Source of the DNA: Ramlibacter agri
GTDB lineage: Bacteria; Pseudomonadota; Gammaproteobacteria; Burkholderiales; Burkholderiaceae_C
NCBI RefSeq assembly: GCF_012927085.1
Contig: NZ_JABBFX010000004.1
Location: forward strand, 62,001 to 126,000
Length of the DNA stretch: 64,000 bases
Direction of reading: 5' to 3'
Shown here: in pieces, positions 9,901 through 24,900 of the stretch
Position numbering within the stretch: the stretch's first letter is position 1
Layout of the letters: every line of letters begins with the position of its first letter
Translations under genes and position numbers: made by a program
Notes under the pieces: model-generated
The model's database searches: none
The model's input: only the letters and a program-made list of their open reading frames with translations
Told to the model about the DNA's origin: nothing

Positions 9901-12900
9901 CTGGCCTTCAACACCATCGGCTGGGCGGCGCAGAACGTGCTGTTCAACACGATCGACGGCATCCTCGGCGATCCGGCAATCGCCGATGCCTTCGGCGGCA
10001 ACGTCGGCTCGGGCGCCAACGCCTTCATCAGCAGCACGCAGGTGAACGCGGGCGGGTCGGTGGACGTGCATGCCGAAACGGCGACCCAACTCGGCTCCGA
10101 CATCAGCAACGACACGGACGCGGGCGAAGAGGGCGCGACGCACCTGACCGGGCGCAGCGGCATCAGCTTCGGCGTCGTGCTCTCCATGAACAAGGTCAGC
10201 AGTGCAGCGATGGCGTCCATCAGCGGCGGAACGACCGGTGCCGGTGGCAGCATCACCGTCGCCGCCGTCGACGCCGCGGGCATCGCTTCCACGATCGGAC
10301 TGTCCGCCACGGCCACCGCCAACGACAACAACACCAATCCCTTCGTGAGCGGCACGGCCGTCGGCCTGGCCGGCGGCGTCGCCACCAATGACCTGCGGGG
10401 CGGCGCGACCGCCACGGTGAGCGCGAGCGCGGCGCTGACGGCCGGCGGCGACATCACCGTGTCCGCGCAGGAGTACGCAGTCCTCAACGCCGCGCTGAAG
10501 AGCGAGGCGAAGACCGAAGGCGGCCCGGGCGACTTCCGCTCCGGCAGGTCGCTGGCGGTGGGCGGACTCATCGCCAACAACGTGGTGCTGGCCCAGGCGC
10601 AAGCCTCGATCGCCAATTCCAGCGCCGGCGCGGGCGGCAACGTAGCGGTCAAGGCGACCAATCTCGCGCAGCTCGATGCCAACGTCGTCAACGCCGTCAC
10701 CGGCGGCGAGACCGCCATCGGCGCGACGCTGGCCTTCAACACGATCGGCTGGGCGGCGCAGAACGTCCTGTTCAACGCGATCGACGGCCTCCTGGGCGAC
10801 CCGGCGCTGGCCCAGGCCTTCGGCGGCGAGGTGGGCGCGGGCGCGACCGCCTTCCTGGACCATGCACAGGCCACGGCCGGCGGCGGCGTCGACGTGCAGG
10901 CGGTTTCCAGCAACCAGCTCACGTCCTTCGTCGGCAACACCACCGACGCCGGCCAGGAAGGCGCGACCCACCTGACCGGCCGCAGCGGCATCAGCTTCGG
11001 CGTCGTGCTGTCGATGAACAAGGCCAGCAGCGCCGCCTCGGCCTACATCGATGCCGGGACGGCGACGGCAGGCAGCGGCGGCGTCACGGTGTTCGCGCTG
11101 GACGGGGCCGACATCCACTCGGACATCGCGCTGGCCGCCACGGCGACCTCGAACGACAACAACACCAACCCCTTCGTCAGCGGCGATGCCGTGGGCGTGG
11201 CGGGCGCCGTGTCCATGAACGACCTGCGCGGCGGCGCCACCGCCCGCGTGCTGGACGGCGCTGGCATCACCAGCGACGGCGACGTCACGGTGAGCGCCTT
11301 CGAGGCTTCGCAGCTGAACGCCTTGTTGAAGAGCGAGGCCAAGACCGAGGGCGGCCCCGGCGATTTCCGCGACGGCGAGTCGCTGGCAGTGGGCGGCCTG
11401 ATCGCCACCAACGTGGTGCTGGCCGCGGCCCAGGCGACGGTGACGGATTCCACCATCACCACGCACGGCACCGGCTCCGACCTGGACGTCACGGCATACA
11501 ACCAGGCAAGCCTCAGCGCGAACAGCACCAACGCCGTCAGCGGCGGCGAGAAGGCGATCTCGGCGACGCTGGCCTTCAACACCATCGGCTGGGCGGCGCA
11601 GAACGTGCTGTTCAACACCATCGACGGCCTGATCGGCGACCCGGCGGTTGCCGATGCCTTCGGCGGCAACATCGGTTCGGGCGCAACGGCAGCCATCACG
11701 AATTCGACGGTCAAGACCGGCGGCGCCGTCGACGTCGAGGCGGTGACTTCGACCGTCCTGGCTCTGTCCACCAACGTCGGCAACACCACCGATGCCGGCG
11801 ACGAAGGCTCCACGCACCTCACCGCGCGCAGCGGGATGAGCTTCGGCGTGGTGCTGTCCATGAACAAGGTCAGCAGCGCGGCATCGGCTTCCATCACCGG
11901 CGGCAAGACCGATACCGGCGGCGGCATCACGGTGCACGCCGACGACGCGGCGCAGGTCAACGCCAGCATCAGCCTGTCCAGCGAAGGCCAGGCCAACATC
12001 GACAACCCCAACCCCTTCGTCGGTGGCGAGGCCGTGGGCGTGGCCGGTGGCGTGGCGATGAACGACCTGCGCGGCGGCGCCACGGCGGCCATCACCGGCG
12101 GCACGCTCACCAGCGGCGGCGCCGTGACGGTGAGCGCGCACGAGGGCGCATCCCTGGTCGCGCACCTGACCAGCGAAGCGAAGACCGAGGGTGGCCCGGG
12201 CGACTTCGTCAGCGGCGATTCGCTGGCGGTTGGCGGCCTGATTGCCACCAACCTGGTGCTGGCGGCGGCAACGGCTTCCATCTCCGGCGCGGACCTGACG
12301 ACCACCGGCGTGCACTCGGACGTCACCGTCAGCGCCGACAACGCCGCCTCGCTGACGGCGAGCACCGTCAACGCCGTCACCGGCGGCGAGAAGGCTGTGG
12401 CGGCCACGCTGGCCTTCAACACCTTGGGCTGGGCGGCGCAGAACGTGCTGTTCAACACCATCGACGCGCTGATCGGCGACCCGGCCATCGCGCAGGCCTT
12501 CGGCGGCGAGGTCGGCGCGAACGCCACCGCGTCGATCACCAGCTCCACCATCAAGGCGGGCGGCGCCGTGACCGTGGCGGCCCAGACCGCCACCGTGCTC
12601 ACCGCGGACGTGGGCAACACCAGCGACGCCGGCGAGGAGGGCGACACCCACCTCACGGGCCGCAGCGGCGTCAGCTTCGGCGTCGTTCTGTCCATGAACA
12701 AGGCCAGCAGCGGCGCCTATGCGTCCCTGGAAGATGCGGACATCACGGCCGGCGGCGACGTCAGCGTCACGGCCAGCGACGCGCCCAGCATGGCCTCGAC
12801 CATCAGCCTGGCGAGCTCGGCGAGCGCCAACCAGAACAACACGAACCCGTTCGTCAGCGGCGTCGCGGTCGGCGTGGCCGGCGGCGTGTCGATGAACGAC

Positions 12901-15900
12901 CTGCGCGGCGGCGCCAGCGCCACCGTGGCCGGCGGCTCCGTAGGCAGCGGCGGCGCCGTGACGGTGGATGCCCACGAACAGGCAGTCCTGTCCGCCTTGC
13001 TGACCAGCGAGGCGAAGACCGAAGGCGGCCCGGGCGACTTCCGCTCGGGGGCTTCCCTGGCCGTCGGCGGCCTGATCGCCACCAACCTGGTGCTGGCCTC
13101 GGCCGCCGCCTCGATCAGCGATGCCGACGTGACGGCTGCAGGCGACGCCAAGGTGCTCGCCGACAACGACGCCAAGCTCACCGCGAAGACGGTGAACGCG
13201 GTCACCGGCGGCGAGACGGCAGTTGCGGCGACGCTGGCCTTCAACACGATCGGCTGGGCGGCGCAGAACGTCCTCTTCAACACGATCGACGGGCTGCTGG
13301 GCGATCCGGCGATCGCCAATGCCTTCGGCGGGAACGTCGGCTCCGGCGCCACCGCGTTCATCCACAACTCGGACGTGGACGCCGGCGGCGCGGTGGATGT
13401 GCATGCCGAGACGGCCACCGACCTCAGCTCGGACATCAGCAACGACACCGACGCGGGCCAGGAAGGCGCGACCCACCTCACGGGCCGCAACGGCATCAGC
13501 TTCGGCGTGGTGCTGTCGATGAACAAGGTGAGCAGTGCCGCCTCCGCCTACATCGACGGTGGCAAGGTCAACGGCGACGAAGGCGTCACCGTCGACGCGA
13601 CGGATGCCGCCGGCATCGATTCGACGATCGAGTTGTCGGCCGAGGCGACGGCCAATGAGAACAACACCAATCCGTTCGTGAGCGGCACGGCCATCGGCGT
13701 CGCCGGCGCCGTCGCCATGAACGACCTGCGCGGCGGAGCCACGGCGCAGGTGAAGGGCGGCGCGATCATCACCGCCGCCGGCGATGTGGCGGTCGAGGCC
13801 ACGGAGCACTCCGTGCTGAACGCTTCGCTGAAGAGCGAAGCCAAGACCGAAGGCGGTCCCGGCGACTTCCGCTCGGGGACTTCGCTGGCCGTCAGCGGCC
13901 TGATCGCCACCAACGTGGTGCTGGCCAACGCCGAAGCTTCGGTCACCGGCGGCAGCGTGACCACGACCGGCGCCGGCTCCGACGTGTCCGTCAGCGCGGA
14001 CAACGACGCCAAGCTGACGGCCCACACCGTCAATGCCGCGACGGGCGGCGAAGAGGCCATCGCCGCGACGCTGGCCTTCAACACGATCGGTTGGGCGGCG
14101 CAAAACGTCCTCTTCAACACGATCGACGCGCTGATCGGCGACCCGGCCATTGCCAACGCCTTCGGTGGCAACCTCGGCTCCGGCGCCACCGCGTCCATCA
14201 CTGGCGCGCAGGTGGACGCCGGCGGCGCGGTGGACGTGCATGCCGAGACGGCGACGGACCTCGACTCCGACATCAGCAACGTCACCACTTCGGGCGAGGA
14301 AGGGGCCACGCACCTCACTGGCCGCAGCGGCATCAGCTTTGGCGTCGTGCTGTCCATGAACAAGGCCAGCAGCGCAGCGGCCGCCTCCATTTCCGGCGGC
14401 ACGACCAACGGCGGCGATGGAGTTGCCGTCGTCGCGATCGACGCGGCCCGGATCGGCTCCACGATCGAACTGTCCTCGGAAGCCACCGCCAACGCGAACA
14501 ACACCAATCCCTTCGCCAGCGCCAGCACCGTCGGCGTGGCCGGCGGCGTCGCGATGAACGACGTTCGTGGCGGCGCGACGGCGCAGTTGAAGGACGCTGC
14601 ATCAATCACCGCAGGCGGCGACGTCGTCGTCGAGGCGCTGGAGCAGTCGACCTTGAATGCCTCGCTCAAGAGCGAAGCCAAGACCGAAGGCGGCCCGGGC
14701 GACTTCCGCTCCGGCACCTCGCTGGCCGTGGGCGGACTGATCGCGACCAACGTGGTCCTGTCGGCCGCGCAAGCCTCCGTCACGGGCGGCAGCATCACCA
14801 CGACCGGCGCCGGCTCCGACGTGCAGGTGCTGGCCACCAACAGTGCCAGCCTGAGCGCGGACACGGTGAATGCCGTGACCGGCGGCGAGATGGCGATCGG
14901 CGCGACGCTGGCCTTCAACACGATAGGCTGGGCGGCGCAGAACGTCCTCTTCAACACCATCGACGGCATCCTGGGCGATCCGGCCATCGCGCAGGCCTTC
15001 GGCGGCGAGATCGGTTCCGGCGCCACTGCCTTCATCAGCGGCGCGCACGTCGATGCCGGCGGCGCGCTCGAGGTCGAAGCGGCCACGACCACGCAGCTCA
15101 CGTCCAGCATCAGCAACGTCACGGATGCCGGCGAAGAAGGCGCGACGCACCTCACCGGGCGCAGCGGCACCAGCTTCGGGGTCGTGCTGTCCATGAACAA
15201 GGCCAGCAGCAAGGCGCTGGCCTACGTGGACGACAGCACCACCACCGCCGGCGGCGCGGCCACGGTGTCGGCGGACGACCACGCGCAGATCGCCTCGACG
15301 ATCAGCCTGGCCAGCACGGCCACGGCCAACGACAACAACACCAACCCCTTTGTCAGCGGCGATGCCGTGGGCGTGGCGGGCGGCGTCGCCATGAACGACC
15401 TGCGTGGCGGCGCGACGGCGCGGGTGGACGGCGGCTCCCTGGGCGCGGGTGGCACGATCACCGTCTCGGCGCTGGAGCGAACCAGCCTGGGGGCCACGCT
15501 GACCAGCGAAGCAAAGACCGAAGGCGGCCCGGGCGACTTCCGCGCCGGCCTGTCCCTAGCGGTGGGTGGCCTGATCGCCACCAACGTGGGGCTGGCATCG
15601 GCCACCGCCACTGTGAATGACGCGGACCTCACGGCCGGCGGTGGCGTGCAGGTGGCGGCCACCAACGATGCCAGCCTGGTGGCGCACACGATCAATGCCG
15701 TGACCGGTGGCGAGGATGCCGTCGCGGTGACGCTGGCCTTCAACACCCTGGGCTGGGCGGCGCAAAACGTGCTGTTCAACACCATCGATGCGTTGATCGG
15801 CGACCCGGCGATTGCCGACGCCTTCGGCGGCAACCTCGGCTCCAATGCCACGGCCTCCATCAGCGGCGGCTCGGTCACCGCGGGCGGCGCGGTCGGCGTA

Positions 15901-18900
15901 CAGGCGCAGGACGGCACGCACCTGCAGGCGAACATGGGCAACACCAGCGATGCCGGCGAGGAGGGTGACACCCACCTCACGGGCCGCAGCGGCTTCAGCT
16001 TCGGCGTGGTCGTGGCCATGAACAAGGCCAGCAGCGCGGCCTCGGCCACCATCACAGCCAGCGACGTCAGCGGCGCCAGCGTGGCGGTGGCGGCGCTGGA
16101 CGGCGCCAGCATCGCTTCGACCATCGCGCTTTCGAGCGCCGCGACGGCGAACGAGAACAACACCAATCCCTTCGTCAGCGGCAGCGCGGTGGGCGTGGCC
16201 GGTGGCGTGGCGATGAACGACCTGCGCGGCGGCGCCAGCGCGTCCATCGCGGGAGGCAGCGCCACCGCCACGGGCGGCGCGGTGACGGTCACCGCTACCG
16301 AGCAATCGGTGCTGACGGCCACGCTGACCAGCGAGGCCAAGACCGAAGGCGGCCCGGGCGACTTCCGCTCGGGCGCTTCCCTGGCGGTGGGCGGCCTGAT
16401 CGCCACCAACGTGGTGCTGGCTTCGGCCACCGCCTCGATCAGCGGCGCGCAGGTTGGCGCCACCGGTGACGTACGGGTGGCGGCGGACAACGACGCCCAG
16501 CTCACGGCGAACACCGTCAATGCGGTCACCGGCGGCGAGACCGCCGTCGCGGCGACCTTGGCCTTCAACACCATCGGCTGGGCGGCCCAGAACGTCCTGT
16601 TCAACACCATCGACGGCATCCTCGGCGACCCGGCGATCGCCAATGCCTTCGGCGGCAACCTGGGTTCGGGCGCCACGGCGTTCATCAGCAGCTCGGACGT
16701 GGATGCCGGCGGCGCGGTGGAAGTGCACGCCGAGACGGCGACCGACCTCAGTTCCGACATCAGCAACGACACGACGGCGGGCGACGAAGGCGCGACCCAC
16801 CTGACGGGCCGCAACGGCATCAGCTTCGGCGTGGTGCTGTCGATGAACAAGGTCAGCAGCGCCGCGGACGCCTACATCGATGGCGGGACGGTCAACGGCG
16901 ACGAAGGCGTCACCGTCGATGCGAGCGACGCCGCGGGCATCGACTCGACGATCGAACTGTCCGCCGAGGCGACGGCCAACGAGAACAACACCAACCCGTT
17001 CGTGAGCGGAACCGCCGTCGGCGTGGCCGGCGGCGTCGCCATGAACGACCTGCGGGGCGGCGCGACGGCCGACGTGAAGGGCGGCGCGGCGATCACCGCC
17101 GGCGGCGACGTCACCGTCGAAGCGACGGAACACTCCATCCTGGACGCTTCGCTGAAGAGCGAGGCCAAGACCGAAGGCGGGCCTGGCGATTTCCGCTCGG
17201 GCACCTCCCTGGCCGTCGGCGGGCTGATCGCAACGAACGTCGTGCTGGCCAGCGCCGAAGCGTCCATCACGGGCGGCAGCGTGACGACCACCGGCGCCGG
17301 CTCCGACGTTTCGGTGCGGGCCGACAACGAAGCGAAGCTCACCGCGGCGACCGTCAATGCCGTGACCGGCGGCGAAGATGCCATAGCCGCGACGCTGGCC
17401 TTCAACACCATCGGCTGGGCAGCATCGAACGTGCTGTTCAACACCATCGACGCGTTGATCGGCGACCCGGCGATCGCCAATGCCTTCGGCGGCAACCTCG
17501 GCTCCGGCGCGACGGCCTCCATCAGCGGCGCCACGGTCAGCGCCAGCGGCGCGGTCGAAGTGGAAGCGGAAACGGCGACCGAGCTCGGCTCCGACATCAG
17601 CAACGACACGACGGCCGGCGAAGAGGGCGCCACGCACCTCACCGGACGCAATGGCATCAGCTTCGGCGTCGTGCTGTCGATGAACAAGGTCAGCAGCGCG
17701 GCCAGCGCCTACATCGACGGCGGCTCCGTCGATGGCGACGAGGGCGTGACCGTTGCCGCCACCGACGGCGCCAGCATCGATTCGACGATCGAGCTGTCCT
17801 CCGAAGCCACGGCCAACCAGAACAACACCAACCCGTTCGTGAGCGGGACCGCGGTCGGCGTGGCCGGCGGCGTCGCCATGAACGACGTGCGCGGCGGCGC
17901 CACCGCCCGGATCCTGGACGAGGCCAGCGTCGGCAGCAGCGACGGCGGCGTCTCCGTGGCGGCGGTGGAGCAATCGCAGCTGAAGGCGACGCTGAAGAGC
18001 GAAGCCAAGACCGAAGGCGGCCCCGGCGACTTTCGCTCCGGCACCTCACTGGCGGTCGGTGGGCTGATCGCCACGAACGTCGTGCTGGCCCAGGCCACGG
18101 CCACGGTCAGCGATGCGGACATCGACGCCCACGGCGACGTGCAGGTCACGTCAAGCAACACCGCCAGCCTGACGGCCAGCACGGTCAACGCGGTGACCGC
18201 CGGCGAGACCGCGGTCGGCGCGACGCTGGCTTTCAACACGATAGGCTGGGCGGCGCAGAACGTCCTCTTCAACACCATCGACGGCCTGATCGGCGACCCG
18301 GCGATCGCCCAGGCCTTCGGCGGCGAGATCGGCTCCGGCGCGACGGCCTCCATCACCTCGTCCAAGGTCCAGGCCGGCGGCGCGGTGGACGTGGAAGCGG
18401 CCACTGCCACCGAGCTCGGCTCCACCATCAGCAACGTCACCGATGCCGGCGAGGAGGGCGCGACGCACCTCACCGGCCGCAGCGGCATCAGCTTCGGCGT
18501 CGTGCTGTCGATGAACAAGGCCAGCAGCAAGGCTGTGGCCTTCATCGACGACAGCGACACCACCGCTGGCGGGGCGGTCACGGTCTTGGCCGACGACCAC
18601 GCCACGATCACGTCCGTGATCAGCCTGGCCAGCGCGGCGACGGCCAACGAGAACAACAGCAACCCCTTCGTGAGCGGAGCGGCGGTCGGCATCGCCGGCG
18701 GCGTCGCCATGAACGACCTGCGCGGCGGCGCGAGCGCGCAGGTGGACGGCGGCTCGGTGGGCGCGGGCGGCGCCATCAGCGTGTCGGCGCTGGAGCACAC
18801 CACGCTGGATTCCACGCTGACCAGCGAAGCCAAGACCGAAGGCGGCCCCGGCGACTTCCGCTCCGGCACCTCGCTTGCGGTCAACGGGCTGATCGCCACC

Positions 18901-21900
18901 AACGTGGTGCTGGCCTCCGCCACGGCCACGGCCAGCGATACCACGCTCACGGCGGGCGGCGGCATCGACGTCGGCGCCGAGAACGACGCCAAGCTGGCGG
19001 CCAAGACCGTCAATGCCACCACCGGCGGCGAGGACGCCGTGGCGGTGACGCTGGCCTTCAACACGCTGGGCTGGGCGGCGCAGAACGTGCTGTTCAACAC
19101 CCTCGACGGCCTGATCGGCAGCCCCGAGATTGCCCAGGCCTTCGGCGCCGAGATCGGCTCCGACGCCACGGCCTCGGTCAGCGGCGGCACGCTCGTGGCG
19201 GGCGGCGCCGTCGCCGTACATGCGCGTACGGGCACCGACCTGAGCGCCGACATCGGAAATTCGAGCAGCGCCGGCGAGGAGGGCGACACTCACCTGACCG
19301 GGCGCAACGGCTTCAGCTTCGGCGTCGTGCTGGCGGTCAACAAGGTCAGCAGCGCGGCGTCCGCCTGGCTCACGGGCGGCAGCACCCAGGCGGCGGGCGT
19401 CACCGTCTCCGCCGTTGATGCCGCGGGCATCGACGCCACCATCGACCTGTCCTCCGAGGCGACGGCCAACGAGAACAACACCAACCCCTTCGTCAGCGGC
19501 GCAGCGGTCGGCATCGCCGGCGGTGTCTCGCTGAACGACGTGCGCGGCGGCGCCACCGCCGCCGTCAGTGGCGGCAGCATCACGAGCACCGGCGACGTCA
19601 CGGTCAGCGCGCAGGAACAGTCCGTGCTGGCGGCCTCGCTGACCAGCGAAGCCAAGACGGAAGGCGGCCCCGGCGACTTCCGGGAAGGCACTTCGCTCGC
19701 GGTGGGAGGCCTGATTTCCACCAACGTCGTGCAATCGGGCGCGTCGGCCACCGTCAGCAACTCCACGATCACGACCACCGGCGCCGGCTCGGACGTGCGG
19801 GTGACGGCTTCCAACACGGCCAACCTGTCGGCCGACCTGGTCAACGCCACCACCGGCGGCGAGAAAGCCGTGGGCGTGACCCTGGCCTTCAACTCCATCG
19901 GCTGGGCCGCGCAGAACGTGCTGTTCAACACGATCGACGCGCTGATCGGCGACCCGGCGATTGCCAACGCCTTCGGCGGCAATGTCGGTTCCAACGCCAC
20001 GGCCAGCGTGACCGACAGCAAGGTGTCCGCCTCCGGCCAGGTGGAGGTGGGCGCGCATTCCGCCGCCACGCTGGCGGCCGACGTCAGCAACGTCACCGAG
20101 GCCGGCGACGAGGGCGCGACGCACCTCACGGGCCGCAGCGGCATCAGCTTCGGCGCCGTGGTCGCCATGAACAAGGTCAGCAGCGCCGCTTCGGCCACCA
20201 TCGCGGACAGCGCCGGCGTGCTCGGGCCACGGTCGATCGCGGCCGGTACCGGCCTGGCCGTGCATGCGGACGATGCCGCGGCCATCACCGCCACCATCAC
20301 CCTCGCCAGCACGGCGACGGCCAACGAGAACAACACCAACCCCTTCGTCGACGGCACGGCCGTGGGCGTCGCCGGCGGCGTCGCGATGAACGACGTGCGC
20401 GGCGGCGCCACCGCCTCCATCACGGGCGAGCGGGCCAGTTCCAGCCAGGGCGGCATCAGCGTCACGGCGCTGGAAGCCGCTAGCATCACCGCCGACCTGA
20501 GCAGCGAAGCCAAGACCGAAGGCGGTCCGGGCAACTTCCGCGACGGCACCTCGCTGGCCATCGGCGGCCTGATCGCCACCAACGTGGTGCTGAGCGGCGC
20601 CACGGCCAGCGTCGCGTCCTCGCAATTGACCGCGGGCGGTAGCGGCAACGTGCAGGTCACGGCCAGCAACCAGGCCAGCCTGGACGCCGACGTCGTCAAT
20701 GCCGTCACCTCCGGCAGCAAGGCCGTGGGCCTGACCCTGGCGTTCAACAGCGTCGGCTGGAACGCGCAGAACGTGCTGTTCAATACCATCGACGCGCTGA
20801 TCGGCGACCCGGCGGTCGCGAATGCCTTCGGCGGCGAGGTCGGCTCGGATGCCACGGCTTCCATCACCGACACGCCGGTCAGCGCCGGCGGCGCGATCAC
20901 GGTCTCGGCGACTTCCGCCGCACAGATCAACGCGGACGTCAGCAACGACACCAGCTCCAATTCCAACCCGGCTACGCACCTGATCGGGGCCAAGGGCCTG
21001 AGCTTCGGCGCCGTGATCACCATGAACAAGGTGAGCAGCGCGGCTGATGCTTCCATCACCTTCAGCGCCGGCTACACGGGCGCGCGCACGGTGGCCGCGG
21101 GTGGCGACTTCAACGTGACGGCCGGCGACTCGTCCGGCATCGACGCCGACGTGGAACTCGTGTCGTCTTCGACGACCGGCGACACCAACCCCTTCGCCCA
21201 GTCCTCGTCCTACGGCCTCGGCTTCGCGGTGGCAATGAACGACGTGCACGGTGGTGCGGCCGCCGGTTTGGCCGGTGCCACCGCCACGGCGGGCGGCGAC
21301 TTCGCGGTGACGGCCACCGAAGCCGCGATCCTGAACGCCAAGGACAACGTCGACGTGGTGGCCGAAGGCAGCAGCTACGTCAAGAACACCTCGCTGGCGC
21401 TGAATGGCCTGATCGCCACCAACCTGGTGTTGAGCGGCGCGTCGGCCACCGTGAACGGCGGCAGCGTCCTGGCGGGCGGCAATCTCGCGGTGACGGCCAG
21501 CGACACGGCCGCCATCGATGCCGACATCACCGGCTCGGTCAAGTCCAAGGGCATCTCGGTCGGCGTCACGCTGGCCTTCAACACCATCGGCTACAACGCG
21601 CAGAACTTCCTCTACAACACGGTCGACGCGCTGTTCGGCACCGGCCTCGCCAGCGCGAACCCGGTGGCCACGATGGCTTCCGTCACGGGCGCAGACCTGC
21701 ACGCGGGCCACGGCATCACCGTCGACGCGGAGTCGCATGCCACGATCGATGCGGACGTCAGCGCGACCTCCGTTTCCATCAGCGGCCAGATCACCCAGTC
21801 GACCTCGGTGAGCGTCGGCGCGGTGATCACGCTGAACAAGCTGAACACCGCGGTGCAGGCCAGCATCGACACGGCGTCCGTGGCGCAGGCTGGTGCCGGC

Positions 21901-24900
21901 AACCTGTCGGTGACCGCCGGCGACCATTCGCAGGTCGACGCGCAGGTCGAGGCCGCCTCGGAGTCGGTCAGCGTGTCCGGCTCCGCGGCGTTGTCGGTCT
22001 CCGTGGGCCTGAGCGTGGCCCGGAACGAGATCCACAACAGCGTGCTGGCCTTCATCGCCGACGTGGCCAATGCCACGGCGATCGGCGGCAGCATCATCGT
22101 CACCGCGGGCGAGGACGCATCCATCGATGCGACCTCGCGTGCGTCCTCCATCTCGGTGGGCGCGGGCGCCGGCGGCGGCCGCGCTTTCAGCGGCGGCGGC
22201 GCGACCGCGGTGAACCTGATCACGGGCGGCGCGCAGGCCTACATCCAGGGCGGCAGCGCCACGGCCAGCGGCAACGGCGCGGGGCAGGGCCGCATCGCGC
22301 TGTCGGCGGAAAACAGCTCCGGCATCACGGCGGATGTCGAGGCCTTCTCGGTGGCCGGCAGTGCCGGCACCGGTGCTTCGCCTGCGGTGTCCATCGGCTT
22401 CTCGCTGGCGCGCAACCTGATCGGCTGGAACGAGTACGTCGGTGGCGCGAATCCCACCGCGGTCAAGGCCTATACCGAAGGCGCCGACCTGCACGCGGCG
22501 CACGGCATCAGCCTCAACGCGCAGTCGACGGCGGCGATCACGGCCACGATCAAGGCGACCTCGATGGCCCTTGCCGCCGGCACCAGCACCGGCGCCGGCA
22601 TCTCGGGCGCCGGGCTGTGGACCGACAACAAGGTGGCGGCGGACATCGCGGCCTACATCGACGATGCCTCGACGGTGCACACCAGCGCGGGCGACATCAC
22701 CCTGGCCGCCAGCGACCAGAGCACCGTCAGCGCGGATGCGCAGGCCGTGTCCCTGGCTGCGTCGCTGGCCGGCACCACGGCGGTGTCCGTGTCGGTCGGC
22801 CTCTCGCTGGCCCGCAACACCATCGACACTTCGGTCCTCGCCTACATCCAGGACGCGGACAACGTGGCGGCGGACGCCGGCGCGATCACGCTGACTGCTA
22901 CCGAACACGCGACGATCTCGGCGAACGCGACGGCGGCTTCCGCCTCCGCCTCGGTGGCCGGAACCACCGGGCTCGCGCTGAGCGGCGCGGGCGCCGAAGC
23001 CAACAACGTCATCGACGGCGATACCGAAGCGAACATCATCGGCAGCAGCGTCACGAGCAGCGGCAACACCAGCCTGGCGGCCAGCAACACCGCCAGCATC
23101 ACGGCCTCCATCGGCACGGCCTCGGCCAGCGTGGGCGGTGGCGGCACCACGGGCGCGGGCGCCTCGATCGGCGCCGCCCTGTCGCACAACGAGATCGGCA
23201 GCAGCAGCGCCGACAAGACGGTCGCCAGCATCCAGGATTCCAGCGTCGCCGCGGGCGGCAACCTGACGCTGACGGCCACCGGCCAGGCGACGATCTCCGC
23301 CACCGTGCAGTCCGGCTCGGTCGCGGTCGGCGCCGGCGGCACCACGGGCGTCGGCGCCAGTGGCGCGGGCGCCTCGGCCACCAACAGCATCACGGGCGAG
23401 ATCGCGGCCTACATCGACGGCGACGGCGCGACCGGCATCACCGCCGACGCCGTGACGCTCACGGCCACCGACCTCTCGAACATCAATGCCTCGGCGGGCG
23501 CCGCTTCGCTGGCGGCGGCTTTTGCCGGCACCAGCGGCGTCTCGCTATCCATCGGCGTGGCGCTGGCCGAGAACACGATAGCCAACGCCGTCCTGGCCTA
23601 CGCGGACCATGCCGACACCGGCCTCTCGGCCACATCCGGCGTGGTCAGCCTCCTGGCCTCGGAACAGGCGACCATCACGGCCACTGCCGCTGCTGCGTCC
23701 GCCTCGGCGGCCATCGCCGGCACCACGGGCCTCGCCATCAGCGGCGCCGGCGCCGGCGCCCACAACGTGATCGACGGCGACACCGAAGCCGACCTCAAGC
23801 ACAGCAAGGTGGCCAGCAGCGGCGATACCACCCTCACGGCCAGCAACACGGCCAACATCTCGGCCCTGGTCGCCACGGCTTCGGCCGCCGTGGGTGGCGG
23901 CGGTACCACCGGCGCCGGCGCCTCCATCGGCGTGGCCCTGGCGCACAACGAGATCGGCAGCAACAGCACCGACAAGACGGTCGCCAGCATCCAGGATTCC
24001 AGCGTGGCCGCGGGCGGCAACCTCACGCTGTCGGCGACGGCCAACGAGACGGTCGCCGCCACCGTGGCGGCGGGCTCGGTCGCGATCGGCGCGGGCGGCA
24101 CGGCCGGCGGCGGCGCCAGCGGCGCGGGCGCTTCGGCCACCAACAGCATCGCAGGCCAGGTCGCCGCTTACATCGACGGCGACGGCGCCACCGGCATCAG
24201 TGCCGACGCCATCACGGTCACGGCGACCGACCGGTCGACCATCAGCGCGACGGCGGGCGCCGCTTCGCTGGCGGCGGCCTTTGCCGGCACCGGCGCGGTG
24301 TCGCTGTCCATCGGCGTGGCCCTGGCGCGCAACACGATAGACAACGAGGTGTTGGCGTACGTCGCGAACGCCGACTACGGCGTGAGCGCCACGGTGGGCA
24401 GCATCGGCATCCACGCTTCGGAGCTGGCGACGATCACGGCCACGTCGGCCGCTGCGTCCGCATCGGCCTCCATCGCCGGCACGGCCGGCATCGCGCTCAG
24501 CGGCGCGGGTGCCGAGTCGACCAACGTGATCCTGGGCAAGGCGAATGCCTATGCCCTGCAAAGCAAGCTGAGCGCGCCTGGCGGCGTCGCCATCGACACC
24601 AGCAACACCGCGCAGATCAAGGCGCAGGTGCTCGCAGGCTCGGTGTCCGTGGGCGGCGGCGGCACGGCGGGCGTGGGCGTCTCCATCGGCGCCGCGGTGG
24701 CGCGCAACCTGATCGGCTTCGACCTGGACGGCAACGAGACGCCGGCGGAGTCGCTGGCCTACGTCAGTGACAGCAGCATCAGCACTCCGGGTGCCATCAC
24801 CATCACGGCCCTGGGGCAGGAGTCCATCGACGCCGAAGTGGCGGCGGGCTCCGTCGCCGTGGCTGCCGGTGGCACGGGCGCCGTGGGCGCCAGCGGCTCG

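Noticed and set aside
7393..21570. Regular repeats considered as CRISPR or insertion elements
   Set aside because: Units are 825-855 bp, wholly coding and in frame, with no short palindromic repeats, spacers, terminal inverted repeats or transposase.
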